NCBI RefSeq assembly: GCF_014502795.1
Contig: NZ_JACVHF010000004.1
Coordinates: forward strand, 155,192-219,191
Length of the DNA stretch: 64,000 bases
Reading direction: 5' to 3'
Source of the DNA: Heliobacterium chlorum
Lineage (GTDB): Bacteria; Bacillota; Desulfitobacteriia; Heliobacteriales; Heliobacteriaceae
Shown: positions 7,785 to 19,300 of the stretch, in pieces
Layout of the letters: each line of letters begins with the position of its first letter
Position numbering within the stretch: the stretch's first letter is position 1
The notes under the pieces: model-generated
The model's input: only the letters and a program-made list of their open reading frames with translations
Told to the model about the DNA's origin: nothing
The model's database searches: none
Position numbers and translations under genes: made by a program

Positions 7785-9485
7785 ATGCGCATACTGATGA
7801 TCCAACCGAATTACCATTGTGGTGGCGCCGAGATAGCAGGCAATTGGCCGCCGAGCTGGGCAGCGTATATTGGTGGAACATTAAAAGCGGCTGGGTACAC
7901 CAACATCAAGTTTATCGATGCCATGACAGAGGATCTTCCAGATGACGTGCTGGCCGAAATCATCAGGAAAAACCAACCTGATGTAGTCCTGGCGAGTGCA
8001 ATTACGCCTATGATATATAAAGCGCAGGATACCTTGCGGGTTGCTAAAGAAAGCAACCCTAACTGTAAGACCGTCTTGGGCGGAATTCACCCGACCTTCA
8101 TGTACAGTCAAATACTGTCTGAAGCACCTTGGATCGATTATATTGTCCGCGGCGAAGGGGAAGAGATCGTCGTCAATTTGATGAATGTCATCGCCGCTGG
8201 AACAGACATTAAAGACCGCAAAGATGTCCTGGGGATCGCTTATTTGGAAGACGGGAAAGTGGTGGCGACACCAGCCCATCCGCCGATTAAAGATTTGGAC
8301 AGCCTCACACCGGACTGGAGCATCCTCGATTGGGATAAGTACATATATATTCCTCTAAACACGCGCGTAGCCGTGCCCAACTTTGCTCGCGGTTGTCCTT
8401 TTACCTGCCGCTTCTGTTCACAGTGGAAGTTCTGGCGGACTTATCGCGTACGGAACCCGAAAAAGTTTGTCGACGAAATTGAAACTCTCGTCAAAGATCA
8501 TAAAGTGGGCTTTTTCATCTTGGCCGATGAAGAACCGACCATCAACCGCGACAAATTCGTCGCCATGTGCCAAGAGCTGATCGACCGGAAACTGGACGTT
8601 CACTGGGGTATCAACACCCGCGTGACCGACATTCTGCGGGATGCTCACCTACTACCTTTCTACCGGAAAGCTGGACTCGTACATATCTCCCTTGGTACGG
8701 AAGCAGCCACACAGATGAACTTAGACCGCTTCCGTAAAGAAACGACGATGGAAGAAAACAAACGGGCTATCGATATGATCAAGGCCAACGGTATGGTCGC
8801 CGAAGCCCAGTTTATCATGGGCTTAGAGAATGAAACTGTTGAAACGATCGAAGAAACTTTCCAATTGGCCCGCTACTGGGATGCCGACATGGTCAACTGG
8901 AACATGTACACTCCCTGGCCCTTCTCGGAGCTCTTTGAGGAACTGGGGGACAAGGTTGAAGTTCGCGATTACTCGAAATACAACTTTGTCACACCCATCA
9001 TGCAGCCAGACCACATGGATCGCGAAGACGTACTCAAAGGGGTCTTGAGAAGCTACGCTCGTTTCTATATGCGCAAGAGCTTCCTCGACTATCCCTTTAT
9101 CAAGGATCCCTGGAAGCGGAAATACATGATGGGCTGCTTGAAAGCCTTCTTGAAGATGACTGCCTCAAAACGATTCTATGACATCGGCCGGGTCAAGCGA
9201 AAAGGTCTCAGCACGGAAGTTGACCTCGGCTTTGACGAAAGCAAGATCGTCAGCAAAGAAGAGATCGCCAAGCTCAAAACAACTCGTCCCGATTTGAAAG
9301 CCGATATGGATTTTGGCACGATATCCGCCTGCGGTGCTCCGAAACAAGTCAGCCTCAACAACGTCTCTGCCTGTGGTGCTCCCAAAGACCTCGAAATCTC
9401 CGCTTGCGGCGCCCCGCGGGACTTACCGTCTCTGGACAGCCAGCAAGATGACAACACAGCAACGAGAGGCATGATGAAAATATGA
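7785..9485 (+). CDS. bchE: Oxygen-independent Mg-protoporphyrin IX monomethyl ester cyclase, radical SAM/B12
   Basis: BchE forms the isocyclic E ring under anaerobic conditions. An N-terminal B12-binding-like region (to about residue 140) precedes the radical SAM cluster motif CPFTCRFC at residues 204-211, with a partial barrel and helical domain after it. ATG 7785 has TAGGAGG six bases upstream; an ATG at 7767 overlapping the bchM stop is the alternative. The product has 566 residues. The C-terminal 65 or so residues contain three copies of SACGAP (9324-9341, 9366-9383, 9399-9416), described under findings. The stop overlaps the bchL start (ATGA). Confidence 0.94.
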   Translation: MRILMIQPNYHCGGAEIAGNWPPSWAAYIGGTLKAAGYTNIKFIDAMTEDLPDDVLAEIIRKNQPDVVLASAITPMIYKAQDTLRVAKESNPNCKTVLGGIHPTFMYSQILSEAPWIDYIVRGEGEEIVVNLMNVIAAGTDIKDRKDVLGIAYLEDGKVVATPAHPPIKDLDSLTPDWSILDWDKYIYIPLNTRVAVPNFARGCPFTCRFCSQWKFWRTYRVRNPKKFVDEIETLVKDHKVGFFILADEEPTINRDKFVAMCQELIDRKLDVHWGINTRVTDILRDAHLLPFYRKAGLVHISLGTEAATQMNLDRFRKETTMEENKRAIDMIKANGMVAEAQFIMGLENETVETIEETFQLARYWDADMVNWNMYTPWPFSELFEELGDKVEVRDYSKYNFVTPIMQPDHMDREDVLKGVLRSYARFYMRKSFLDYPFIKDPWKRKYMMGCLKAFLKMTASKRFYDIGRVKRKGLSTEVDLGFDESKIVSKEEIAKLKTTRPDLKADMDFGTISACGAPKQVSLNNVSACGAPKDLEISACGAPRDLPSLDSQQDDNTATRGMMKI

Positions 9486-10345
9486 TCATCGCGGTCTACG
9501 GAAAAGGCGGCGTTGGCAAGTCCACGACGACATCCAACTTGGCCGTGGCCATCGCTAAAGAAGGCAAACGGGTCCTGCAGATCGGTTGCGACCCCAAAAG
9601 CGACTCCACCTTCACCATCGCCGGGAAAATGATCCCGACGGTGGTGGAGATCCTCGATAAATTCAACTATCACTATGAGTCGATTGAGCCAGGCGACTTG
9701 ATTTTTACCGGTTATGGCGGCGTCGATGTGGTAGAGACCGGGGGTCCCCCTGCCGGAAGCGGGTGCGGCGGCTATGTAGTCGGTGAGACCGTGAAACTCT
9801 TAGAGAAGATGGATGTCATGACCCGGTATGATGTCATTCTTTTCGACGTACTCGGTGACGTCGTTTGCGGTGGCTTTGCTACACCACTGCAATATGCCGA
9901 CCTTGCCTGTGTAGTATCTTCGAACGATTTTGATGCGCTCTTCGCCGCAAACCGGATTTGCGAAAGCGTCGTTGAAAAAAACATGTCTGGTTACGATGTA
10001 AAAATGGCCGGAGTTATTGGCAACCGTTGCGATCAGGTCGATTTGCTGGAGACCTTTACCCGGCGTATTGAAACGCCCTTGATGGGCGTCGTCCCCCGGA
10101 AAGAAGAGATTCGCCAGTCCCGCGTAAAGGGGTACACCTTATTTGAATTGGAAGAGATGGGCGAACCGGTCCAAGACATGACCGCCGAATTTCGGAAAAT
10201 GGCCCGTTATCTCCTGAGCAAACCGGACGGTGTCATCCCGAATGCGGTCGGGACCCGGGAGATGTTCGAACTCTTTAAAGGGGAGGACGTGCCGTGGAAA
10301 GGGTCGAACGGGAAAACGGGTGCTTCCACACCTTCTGCCCAATAG
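9482..10345 (+). CDS. bchL: Light-independent protochlorophyllide reductase, ATP-binding subunit
   Basis: BchL is the NifH-like ATPase of the dark-operative protochlorophyllide reductase. The P-loop [11 protein letters not shown] is at residues 6-16, and the two cysteines that bridge the 4Fe-4S cluster of the homodimer are Cys95 (SGCGGYVV) and Cys129 (DVVCGGF). The length (287 residues) is normal. The ATG overlaps the bchE stop by four bases, so translation is likely coupled. The last 52 bases also encode the start of bchN in another frame. Confidence 0.97.
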   Translation: MIIAVYGKGGVGKSTTTSNLAVAIAKEGKRVLQIGCDPKSDSTFTIAGKMIPTVVEILDKFNYHYESIEPGDLIFTGYGGVDVVETGGPPAGSGCGGYVVGETVKLLEKMDVMTRYDVILFDVLGDVVCGGFATPLQYADLACVVSSNDFDALFAANRICESVVEKNMSGYDVKMAGVIGNRCDQVDLLETFTRRIETPLMGVVPRKEEIRQSRVKGYTLFELEEMGEPVQDMTAEFRKMARYLLSKPDGVIPNAVGTREMFELFKGEDVPWKGSNGKTGASTPSAQ

Positions 10346-11616
10346 CCAGTGTCGCTTGGCTGCATCGTAAGATTAAAGACTCCTTTTTCTTAATCGTCGG
10401 AACGCATACCTGTGCACACTTTATCCAAACAGCGCTGGACGTCATGGTTTACGCCCACTCCCGTTTCGGATTTGCTGTGCTGGAAGAATCGGATCTCGTC
10501 TCTGCCTCGCCGACAGAAGAGTTGGGCAAGGTGGTCCAACAAGTGGTCGACGAATGGCACCCCAAAGTCATTTTCGTCCTCAGCACCTGCAGTGTGGATA
10601 TCTTAAAGATGGACCTGGAAGTATCCTGTAAGGATCTGAGCACTCGCTTCGGATTCCCTGTGCTTCCAGCGGCTACGTCAGGAATCGATCGCTCCTTTAC
10701 GCAAGGGGAAGACGCCGTTTTACATGCGCTGCTTCCCTTTGTTCCCAAAGAGGCGCCAGCAGTTGAACCGGTGGAAGAGAAAAAGCCTCGCTGGTTTTCC
10801 TTTGGCAAAGAGACCGAAAAAGAGAAAGCCGAACCGGCTCGCAACCTGGTTCTCATCGGTGCCGTTACCGACTCGACGATACAACAACTCCAATGGGAAT
10901 TGAAACAACTCGGTTTGCCGAAGGTAGATGTTTTCCCTGATGGCGACATTCGTAAAATGCCTGTCATCAACGAACAGACTGTCGTGGTACCGCTACAACC
11001 GTACCTCAACGATACCTTGGCAACCATACGCCGCGAACGGGGTGCCAAAGTGCTTTCCACCGTCTTTCCGATCGGACCGGACGGCACGGCTCGATTCCTC
11101 GAAGCCATCTGTTCGGAGTTCGGACTGGTTACGAGCCGAATTAAAGAGAAGGAAGCTCAGGCTTGGCGGGATTTGGAACCTCAACTGCAAATCTTAAGAG
11201 GCAAGAAGATCATGTTCCTGGGGGACAACCTGCTGGAGCTGCCGCTGGCACGGTTTTTAACATCCTGTGGCGTTCAAGTGGTAGAGGCGGGCACCCCTTA
11301 TATCCACTCAAAAGATCTGCAACAAGAATTGGAACTGCTGCAGGAACGAGATGTCCGCATCGTCGAAAGCCCCGACTTTACGAAACAGCTGCAACGCATG
11401 CAAGAATATAAACCAGACCTTGTCGTAGCCGGACTTGGCATCTGTAACCCTCTCGAAGCGATGGGTTTCACGACGGCATGGTCGATTGAGTTCACCTTTG
11501 CCCAGATTCACGGCTTTGTCAATGCAATTGACTTAATCAAACTGTTTACCAAACCGTTGCTTAAGCGGCAAGCGCTGATGGAGCACGGATGGGCGGAAGC
11601 GGGGTGGCTAGAATGA
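10294..11616 (+). CDS. bchN: Light-independent protochlorophyllide reductase subunit N
   Basis: BchN and BchB form the NifDK-like catalytic tetramer. Three Cys ligands of the NB cluster are visible: Cys15 (FHTFCPIAS), Cys40 (VGTHTCAHF) and Cys99 (VLSTCS). The GTG at 10294 has GGGAGG seven bases upstream and lies inside the 3' end of bchL, giving a 52-base out-of-frame overlap. The start is supported because the conserved GCFHTFC region begins only eight residues in. The 440-residue product has an unusual Lys/Glu-rich insert near residues 150-180 (EEKKPRW to KEKAEPA). bchB begins inside its stop codon. Confidence 0.95.
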   Translation: MERVERENGCFHTFCPIASVAWLHRKIKDSFFLIVGTHTCAHFIQTALDVMVYAHSRFGFAVLEESDLVSASPTEELGKVVQQVVDEWHPKVIFVLSTCSVDILKMDLEVSCKDLSTRFGFPVLPAATSGIDRSFTQGEDAVLHALLPFVPKEAPAVEPVEEKKPRWFSFGKETEKEKAEPARNLVLIGAVTDSTIQQLQWELKQLGLPKVDVFPDGDIRKMPVINEQTVVVPLQPYLNDTLATIRRERGAKVLSTVFPIGPDGTARFLEAICSEFGLVTSRIKEKEAQAWRDLEPQLQILRGKKIMFLGDNLLELPLARFLTSCGVQVVEAGTPYIHSKDLQQELELLQERDVRIVESPDFTKQLQRMQEYKPDLVVAGLGICNPLEAMGFTTAWSIEFTFAQIHGFVNAIDLIKLFTKPLLKRQALMEHGWAEAGWLE

Positions 11617-13175
11617 AACTAGCCTACTGGATGTATGAAGGCACCGCGCTGTCTGGGATCACCCGTGTCGCCGGTAGCATGCAAAAGGTACATACGGTGA
11701 TTCACGGACCTCAAGGAGACGGGTATGTCAATGTGATGTACTCTATGCTCGAGAGGTTTCACACCATCCCGCCGTTTACCCTGTCTACGATCGGGCGCCG
11801 GGAAATGGCACAGGGATCAAGAGCTCGCTTGGTCGAGACGGTTCGTCGCGTCGATGCCCAGCATCAACCGGATATCATCGTCATTACACCGACTTGCTCG
11901 TCGACACTGTTACAAGAAGACCTGCTCGCAGTGGCCCGTACCTTAGGCAAGCAAACGAAAGCGAAGCTGATTGTTCCAAACGTGAACGCCTTCCGCGATC
12001 TAGAACATCGCGCTATGGACGATTTTCTGACTCAGTTTGTCGCAGAGTTTGCAACGGAACAACCGAAGACAGAGCAATTTTCCGTAAACCTGATTGGTCC
12101 CTCTTATTTGGGTTTTCATCAATTGCACGATATGCAGGAAATTCGCAGCATGCTTGAGAGCTTAGGCGTTGTAGTCAATGCTGTGTTGCCGTATGGTGCC
12201 TCTATAGGGACTCTTCAGGAATTGACAAAAGCCCATCTCAACATTTGCCTTTATCATGAATACGGTCAAAGTGCCTGCGAACTGCTGAAAGAAAAATTCG
12301 GCATGGATTATATCGTCGCTACCCCGATTGGCATTCGTTTGACCAGCCAATTTGTCAAAGCCATCGGGGAGCGTGCCGGTCTTCCCGTAGAGTCTTACAT
12401 ACGCCAGAACTTGGCTCCATCCGGTACGATTGCCCGTTTTACCAAGTCTGTTGACTCCTTGTCGGCGCTCTTTGGCAAGCGAGCTGTCGTTTTCGGCGAT
12501 TACAGTCATGCCGTCGGCATGACTCACCTGCTCCGGGAGATCGGTGTCCGAGTCGTCTGGGCAGGCACATATATGAAGACGATGGAGAAGGCTTTTCAAG
12601 CAGCCATTGGCGACTTAGCTGATGAGGTCTTCGTTTGTGACGATTTTCAGGCGATCAGCCATAAAATCCGGGACACCCATCCTGATATTGTATTTGGCAC
12701 GCAGATGGAGCGGCACAGCTCGGCACGGTTTAACTTTCCCTGTATCGTCATCAGCAGCCCGGCCCATATCTTAAACTTCCCGCTTTTTCCGGCTCCGGTG
12801 TTGGGCTATCAAGGCATGACACGCATGCTCGATACGATCAATTCGACCATCAAGCTGGGACTGGAAGAGCATTTGGTAAATATGTTCGGTGAAGACAGCC
12901 CCGGTATGGGGGAAGAAGAAACTGCTCAAGAACAAGTAGCGGTGACCAGTGATTTGCCGAAAGCCCCCGATAAGACTACCGCGGGGGAAGTCGAGCTGAA
13001 GTGGGACGCTGAGGCCACAAAAGCATTGAAACAAGTACCCTTCTTTGTACGCGGAAAAGTCCAGCGAAATACAGAGAACTATGCCCGGGAGCGTGGATAC
13101 AGCGAAGTCACATTGGAAGTGATCTACGCCGCCAAGGCCTATTTTGAAAGTAAGTCAAACCAAGGCGAACGGTAG
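11613..13175 (+). CDS. bchB: Light-independent protochlorophyllide reductase subunit B
   Basis: BchB supplies the fourth, unusual Asp ligand of the NB cluster and much of the substrate pocket. With the ATG at 11613, which overlaps the bchN stop (ATGA), the protein starts [13 protein letters not shown] as in the family, and Asp36 falls in HGPQGDGY, exactly where expected. The upstream in-frame ATG at 11589 is therefore rejected. The product has 520 residues. The C-terminal domain ([19 protein letters not shown]) is the small helical PCP-reductase domain. A Glu/Pro-rich linker, near residues 430-465, separates the two. Confidence 0.95.
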   Translation: MKLAYWMYEGTALSGITRVAGSMQKVHTVIHGPQGDGYVNVMYSMLERFHTIPPFTLSTIGRREMAQGSRARLVETVRRVDAQHQPDIIVITPTCSSTLLQEDLLAVARTLGKQTKAKLIVPNVNAFRDLEHRAMDDFLTQFVAEFATEQPKTEQFSVNLIGPSYLGFHQLHDMQEIRSMLESLGVVVNAVLPYGASIGTLQELTKAHLNICLYHEYGQSACELLKEKFGMDYIVATPIGIRLTSQFVKAIGERAGLPVESYIRQNLAPSGTIARFTKSVDSLSALFGKRAVVFGDYSHAVGMTHLLREIGVRVVWAGTYMKTMEKAFQAAIGDLADEVFVCDDFQAISHKIRDTHPDIVFGTQMERHSSARFNFPCIVISSPAHILNFPLFPAPVLGYQGMTRMLDTINSTIKLGLEEHLVNMFGEDSPGMGEEETAQEQVAVTSDLPKAPDKTTAGEVELKWDAEATKALKQVPFFVRGKVQRNTENYARERGYSEVTLEVIYAAKAYFESKSNQGER

Positions 13176-13198
13176 TTGCCAATGGGAGGAAGGAACCG

Positions 13199-14290
13199 AT
13201 GACGGAAGTGCAAAACAATCAACGGGACCGGCAACGGCAGCAAATCAAGGTACCGACCTATCCGTTTACGGCCATCATTGGACAAGAGGAAATGAAGCTG
13301 GCCCTGATTCTGAACGTGATCGATCCCCGCATCGGCGGGGTCATGATCATGGGTGATCGCGGAACGGGAAAATCGACGACCGTACGGGCGTTAGCGGAAT
13401 TGCTTCCGGAAGTGCCCTCAGTGGCAGATTGTACATTCGGCTGCAATCCCCATAAGACAACGGAAATGTGCCCGAGCTGCCGAGAACGGGTGGCTGCAGG
13501 AGAAGAATTACCTACGGTATACCGCAAGACCAAAGTGGTCGACCTTCCTCTGGGGGCGACGGAAGATCGGGTTTGCGGTACCATCGACATCCAAAAGGCC
13601 TTGGCCGAAGGGGTTAAAGCCTTTGAACCAGGCTTGCTGGCCCAGGCGAACCGTGGGTTTTTGTATGTCGACGAAGTTAACTTGCTTGATGACCATCTCG
13701 TCGATGTGCTCCTTGACAGCGCCGCTTCCGGTGTAAACGTGGTGGAACGGGAAGGGATCAGTATCCGCCACCCAGCCCGGTTCGTGCTCGTCGGATCCGG
13801 TAACCCCGAAGAAGGGGAACTGCGTCCGCAGTTGTTAGATCGTTTTGGTCTCCATGCTCAAATTCGCACCCTTCGGGACGCTCAAAAGCGGGTGAACATC
13901 ATTCGCAGCCGAAGCGAGTTTGACAATAATCCGGAGATTTTTATTGATAAGTTTGACGCGCCTCAGAAAGAACTGCAGGCCAAAATACTCAAAGCGCAAG
14001 AATTATTGGCTGATGTGACGATCAGCGATGATGTTCTGTTAAAGATCGCTCAGTTGTGCATCGAACTGGAAATCGATGGGCACCGCGGCGAACTGGTCTT
14101 GGCTCGAGCAGCTAAAGCCCTCGCAGCTTTTGAAGGACGGACAGAAGTGATCGACGAAGACGTTCGCCGTATCGCAGTACTGGGCTTGCGGCACCGTCTG
14201 CGCAAAGACCCCCTGGCCACGATGGACAACGGACGTCGCGTCCAGGAAAAGGTCGTGGAGATTCTCGGGGCTGAGAAGGCGGGAGCATGA
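13199..14290 (+). CDS. bchI: Mg-chelatase AAA+ ATPase subunit I
   Basis: BchI forms the ATPase ring that drives Mg insertion into protoporphyrin IX. Walker A is GDRGTGKST (about residues 58-66), Walker B is [12 protein letters not shown], and the [18 protein letters not shown] sensor region is conserved. A cysteine group FGCNP...CPSCRERV sits between the Walker motifs. The length (363 residues) is normal. GGGAGGAAGG precedes the ATG, and the stop overlaps the bchD start. Confidence 0.97.
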   Translation: MTEVQNNQRDRQRQQIKVPTYPFTAIIGQEEMKLALILNVIDPRIGGVMIMGDRGTGKSTTVRALAELLPEVPSVADCTFGCNPHKTTEMCPSCRERVAAGEELPTVYRKTKVVDLPLGATEDRVCGTIDIQKALAEGVKAFEPGLLAQANRGFLYVDEVNLLDDHLVDVLLDSAASGVNVVEREGISIRHPARFVLVGSGNPEEGELRPQLLDRFGLHAQIRTLRDAQKRVNIIRSRSEFDNNPEIFIDKFDAPQKELQAKILKAQELLADVTISDDVLLKIAQLCIELEIDGHRGELVLARAAKALAAFEGRTEVIDEDVRRIAVLGLRHRLRKDPLATMDNGRRVQEKVVEILGAEKAGA

Positions 14291-16287
14291 AAGTAAACAC
14301 CCTACCATTGGCGGCCATCACCGGTCAAGAGGCCGTAAAACTGGCGCTGACCCTCGCCGCGGTGGACCCCGGTCTCAAAGGGGTAGCCATCGCGGGCCGA
14401 CGGGGTACGGGCAAGACCGTCCTGGCCCGTGGACTCAGACATCTGTTGCCTCCCATCGACCAGTTGGAAGGGTGCCCTTGTCACTGTAATCCCGCAGAAC
14501 CGCATAGCTGGTGCAATCGCTGCCGCGAACGGTTTACCGAAGAATCGAACCTATTCGGAGCAGAGCTGCCGGTAGTTCGGCGAAATGCTCCCTTTTCTGA
14601 AGTCCCTCTAGGAGCGACGGAAGATCGCCTTCTGGGTGCCATCGATGTAGAACAGTCCTTAGCTGGCGGTGTCCGTGCTTGGCAGCCTGGTCTGCTCGGA
14701 GAAGCCAACCGAGGTGTTCTCTACATCGATCAGTTAAACTTACTCGATGACGGACTGGTCAATTCTCTCTTTGACGCTATGAGCGGCACATGCCGGCTGG
14801 AGCGGGAAGGGATTTCCGTTCAATACCCCTCGAACTTCGTCCTCATCGGCACCTATGACCCCGATGAAGGAGGACTAAGAGGACACTTGGCCGACCGCAT
14901 CGCTATGCATGTCAGCAGCGGTGTGATCGTAGATTTAGAACAAAGACTGGAAATCATGCGTCGCCAGGAACTCTTCTCGGAGGCGCCGGAAGATTTTTTT
15001 GAGCTCTATAACGATGAGCAGGAACAAACTTTACGGAAGATTGCAAAGGCGAGAACGGTCCTTCCGCAAGTCACTATTTCGGAAGCCCAGACGCTCTACT
15101 TGATTGGACAGTCCTTAAAACGGGGAGTACCTGGTCACCGGGCTGATCTATTTTCGGTGCGTTTGGCGAAGGCCCATGCGGCTTGGCAGGGAAGGACGGC
15201 TGTGGAGCCGATCGACTTGGCTGTAGCTGTCGAGTTCGTCATCAAACCACGTCAGACAGTGGACTTGCCTGACGAAGAAGAACAAATGCAGCCGCCTCCA
15301 CCGCCACCTCCGCCCCCGCCGCCACCAGAGCCGGATAAGCCGGATGATCCGGAGACGCCACCCGACGAAGCTCCGAAAGACGAGCAGACCTTGCAACTAC
15401 CCGAGGAATTCTTCTTCGATGCCGAAGAAGTGCCGATGGAAGATGAGCTGCTGTCCTTGCAAAACAAGGTACAGCGGCAAGCCCGCGGGGGAGCGCACGG
15501 GAAGCAAAAAAGCCTTGAACGGGGTCGTTACGCTCGTGCCCTGTTACCGCCGCCCGGCAAAAACAGCCGTGTCGCTGTGGATGCCACATTGCGGGCCGCT
15601 GCGCCCTATCAACAGCAGCGCCGCGAATCGGGGCAGTATGGCGATCGTCAAGTCATTGTGACCAATTCGGACATCCGGGCGAAGCAGTTTGTCCGCAAGT
15701 CAGGTGCTTTGATCATCTTTGTCGTCGACGCCAGCGGCAGTATGGCTTTTAACCGGATGAGCAGCGCCAAGGGTGCCGTATCCGTATTATTAAACGAAGC
15801 TTATGTCAACCGCGATAAAGTCGCTTTGATCATTTTCCGTGGCCAACAGGCAGAGACGCTCGTACCGCCCACGCGAAGTGTGGAAATGGCGAAAAAGCGC
15901 TTTGACCAGGTACCGGTCGGCGGCGGCTCGCCTCTTGCCGGCGCTATCGCGCAATCGATCGAAGTAGGTGTCAATAGCATCGGTAGTGACGTCGGACAGG
16001 TAATTATCACCCTGATCACAGACGGCCGCGGGAACGTTCCGATGGATCCGCAAGCGGGACCTAAGAACCGTGAGCAATTAAATGAAGAAATCCTCGCCCT
16101 TTCCCGGCTGGTTCCGGAAAACGGCTTTTCTATGCTGGTCATCGATACGGCCAACAAGTTTACATCAACTGGTTTTGCCAAAAAAATTGCCGACGCTGCT
16201 TTTGCCCAGTACTACTATCTACCCAAGATGACGGCGGCATCCTTGGCCGAAACCGTGAAGAGCGGCGTGCACGCGCTGCGGAAATAA
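14287..16287 (+). CDS. bchD: Mg-chelatase subunit D with VWA domain
   Basis: BchD bridges the BchI ring and BchH. The N-terminal AAA+ domain keeps a complete Walker A, GRRGTGKT at residues 37-44, where many BchD/ChlD proteins are degenerate. Walker B is altered ([12 protein letters not shown], Gln in place of Glu). A linker of thirteen consecutive prolines near residue 340 and an acidic stretch follow. The C-terminal VWA domain has the MIDAS motif DASGSM. A cysteine-rich segment GCPCHCNP...CNRC parallels the one in BchI. The length is 666 residues. The ATG overlaps the bchI stop. Confidence 0.95.
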   Translation: MKVNTLPLAAITGQEAVKLALTLAAVDPGLKGVAIAGRRGTGKTVLARGLRHLLPPIDQLEGCPCHCNPAEPHSWCNRCRERFTEESNLFGAELPVVRRNAPFSEVPLGATEDRLLGAIDVEQSLAGGVRAWQPGLLGEANRGVLYIDQLNLLDDGLVNSLFDAMSGTCRLEREGISVQYPSNFVLIGTYDPDEGGLRGHLADRIAMHVSSGVIVDLEQRLEIMRRQELFSEAPEDFFELYNDEQEQTLRKIAKARTVLPQVTISEAQTLYLIGQSLKRGVPGHRADLFSVRLAKAHAAWQGRTAVEPIDLAVAVEFVIKPRQTVDLPDEEEQMQPPPPPPPPPPPPEPDKPDDPETPPDEAPKDEQTLQLPEEFFFDAEEVPMEDELLSLQNKVQRQARGGAHGKQKSLERGRYARALLPPPGKNSRVAVDATLRAAAPYQQQRRESGQYGDRQVIVTNSDIRAKQFVRKSGALIIFVVDASGSMAFNRMSSAKGAVSVLLNEAYVNRDKVALIIFRGQQAETLVPPTRSVEMAKKRFDQVPVGGGSPLAGAIAQSIEVGVNSIGSDVGQVIITLITDGRGNVPMDPQAGPKNREQLNEEILALSRLVPENGFSMLVIDTANKFTSTGFAKKIADAAFAQYYYLPKMTAASLAETVKSGVHALRK

Positions 16288-16300
16288 GGGGGGATAACCG

Positions 16301-19300
16301 GTGTCGAAAAAGGTCATGCGGTTCGTACATGTCTATCTGGAACGGCAAATTTGCACTGCTTTTAGCCGGTCCGCTGAAACTATCAACCGAACTCAACCCA
16401 TCGATATTCAAATCACCTCCTTTTGCGTGCATGAACTGAAAGAAAAGGTCAAGATCGATGAGTTCCGGCAAGCAGTACTGCAGGCAGATTTACTCTATGT
16501 AGCGCACGTCTTTGTCGATGACATCGCTAGAACTATCGCCGACGTCATTCGGAATGAAGGGAAACAGGTTCCGACGGTCGTATGCGTTAACGCGATGCCG
16601 GAACTGATGAAGCTGACCCGGATGGGCGGCTTTGCAATGGGCAGCGATCAGTCGAAAGAATATACCAACATCCTAAAGCGTTTTAAAAAGAATACCGATA
16701 GTGACGAAGGAACAGGGAAGAAGTCAGGTCCGCCGATCAATACGGACGTGATGATGACCCTAGTCAAGACGGTTCCGAAACTGCTGAAGTACATACCCGG
16801 TAAGATGCAAGACCTGCGGGCTTACATGCTCTGCTACCTTTACTGGTTAAACGGTTCTCCCAAAAACTTAGGTAACATGCTGCTGATGCTGGCGAAACAA
16901 TACTTTGCACCAGAGGCAGACATTCAGTTCGACGCTCCGGTGGAATATGCCGAGGAAGGCATCTACCATCCCGATGCCGATATCTGGTTTCCCACCCGGG
17001 CCGAATATGAAGCTTGGTATAAAAAACATGCTCCCTCAGACCTGCGCATCGGTCTCATCGTGTTGCGTACTAGCTTATTAGCGGAAAACCACGACCATTA
17101 TGACGCGGTCATTCGCGCTTTAGAAGCCAAAGGGTTAGGCGTCGTCCCCGGTATCGCCAAGGGCCTCGACTACCGCAAGGTTGTGGAAGAGTTTTTCATG
17201 GGCAAGGGGACCGAGAAAAAGGTAGACGGTGTCATCTCGCTCACATCCTTCAGCTTGGTCGGCGGACCTGCTTCGAACGATGCGGAAAGCGCTGTCAAAG
17301 TCCTCAAAGGATTGGACGTACCGTACCTCTCGGCGATTCCGCTGGAATTCCAAACGATCGACGAGTGGAAGCGGGACCTCTCGGGGTTAAACCCGGTGCA
17401 GGTGGCCCTAAACGTAGCTATTCCCGAACTCGATGGTTTGGTGGCACCAACGGTCTACAGCGGCTACCCCATCCATGGCGGTGCCAAGGCGATTCCCATT
17501 CTCGATCGGATCGAATTGCTCACCGAACGGATGCGGCGCATGGTGCAGCTGCGCCAGAAATCCAACGCCGATAAAAAGTTAGGCATCGTCATCTTCAGTT
17601 TCCCGCCTGATAAAGGCAACGTAGGTACAGCTGCCTATCTGGATGTATTCCATTCGATCTACAACCTGCTTCACCGGCTGAGAGATGAAGGCTACGACGT
17701 CGAAATACCAGAAAGCCGCGAAGCGCTGATTAAAGCCATCATCGAAGATGAAGAGTCTCAGTTGCCCTCAGCTAACTTGCATGTGGCTGACCGGATCACT
17801 GTAGAACAATATGAGAAGCTAGCTCCCCATTGGCGGGAAATCGCCGAAACCTGGGGACAACCGCCTGGGGAGTTAAACACAGACGGACAGGATCTGCTCA
17901 TCTTTGGACGCCACTTTGGCAACGTCTTTATCGGTGTTCAACCATCCTTTGGTTATGAGAGCGATCCTATCAAGCTGCTCTTTACCCGTTCCGCCTCTCC
18001 GCACCACGGCTTCATGGCTTTCTATCGCTGGCTCGATAAAGTATACAAAGCCGATGCGCTGTTGCACTTCGGCACCCACGGCGCCTTAGAGTTCATGCCG
18101 GGACATCAAGTGGGCCTTACTGACGCCTGCTGGCCCGATCGCCTCCTCGGCCCGGTACCAAACTTCTACCTCTACAGCGTCAACAACCCCTCCGAGGCGA
18201 CCATCGCCAAACGGCGCAGCGCCGCTACCTTGGTCTCTTACCTGACACCACCTGCTGAAAATGCCGGTCTCTATAAAGACCTGAGAGATCTCAAAGATCT
18301 GATCAGCATGTGGGGCGAAAACCGGCACAATGGCCGTGGTCAGTCTATCTTGGAGACCATCATAGAGAAAGTGCTCGCCTTACATCTCGACAAGGATGTG
18401 CCCATCCCGAAAGAACCCGGTCAGGAATTCATCGGCAAGCTCTACGTGTACCTGACCGATTTGGAAAACCGCCTCATCCCGACAGGATTACATATCTTGG
18501 GCGAAGCGCCTCACGCTCAGACTCTCGGTGACTATCTGATGGCCATCAGTTACTTCGATCGCCCTGAACTTGGAGTGCAATCACTCGCTGGGTTAGTGGC
18601 CACAGCCCTTGGATCTACCTTTGCCGAGATCGAACGGCGCTCCGAATCGGGCGATCAGACCGCCATCGAGCAGTTAGAACTCGTCCGGGAAACGGTCCAT
18701 CTCGGTATTCAGAAGATGATCAGCGAGTTCCTCGAAAAAGACGAACGGGGAGGATTCCGCTTCTTACGGACCAAATCGGAAGTCATCGCTGCGAAGTCTA
18801 TGCAGGAACATCTCAAAGAAAAAGTCCATCAAGGTTTTGAGTTGGACACTGCTGCTGCGGCCAAGTCCTACTTATACCTACAAAACGTGTTAAAAGACAT
18901 CATCACGGCGGAAGAGATGAACGGAATCTGCAGGGTCTTATCCGGCCACTACGCGATCCCCGGACCGGGCGGCGATCCTGTTCGTAACCCGAAAACCCTT
19001 CCGACGGGGCATAACATCCATGCTCTCGATCCACAGGCAATCCCCACCTCTGTGGCTATCCGAGCTGGTCAGCGGGTTGCCGATATGATGTTGAAGAAGC
19101 TTTACGAATCCAATGGCAGCTACCCCGAGTCCATCGCCGTCGTCCTTTGGGGTACCGACAACATCAAGACCTATGGCGAAGGCATCGCCCAAGCCATGGC
19201 ATTGATGGGGGTACAACCGATGCCAGACGATCTGGGCCGGATGACCAGGCTCCGCCTAATCCCCCTGGAACAACTGGGAAGGCCCCGTATAGACGTCGTC

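Noticed and set aside
15148..15589. Open frames opposite the bchD polyproline linker
   Set aside because: They arise from CCG/CCA repeats read on the other strand (glycine/serine or tryptophan/arginine runs).
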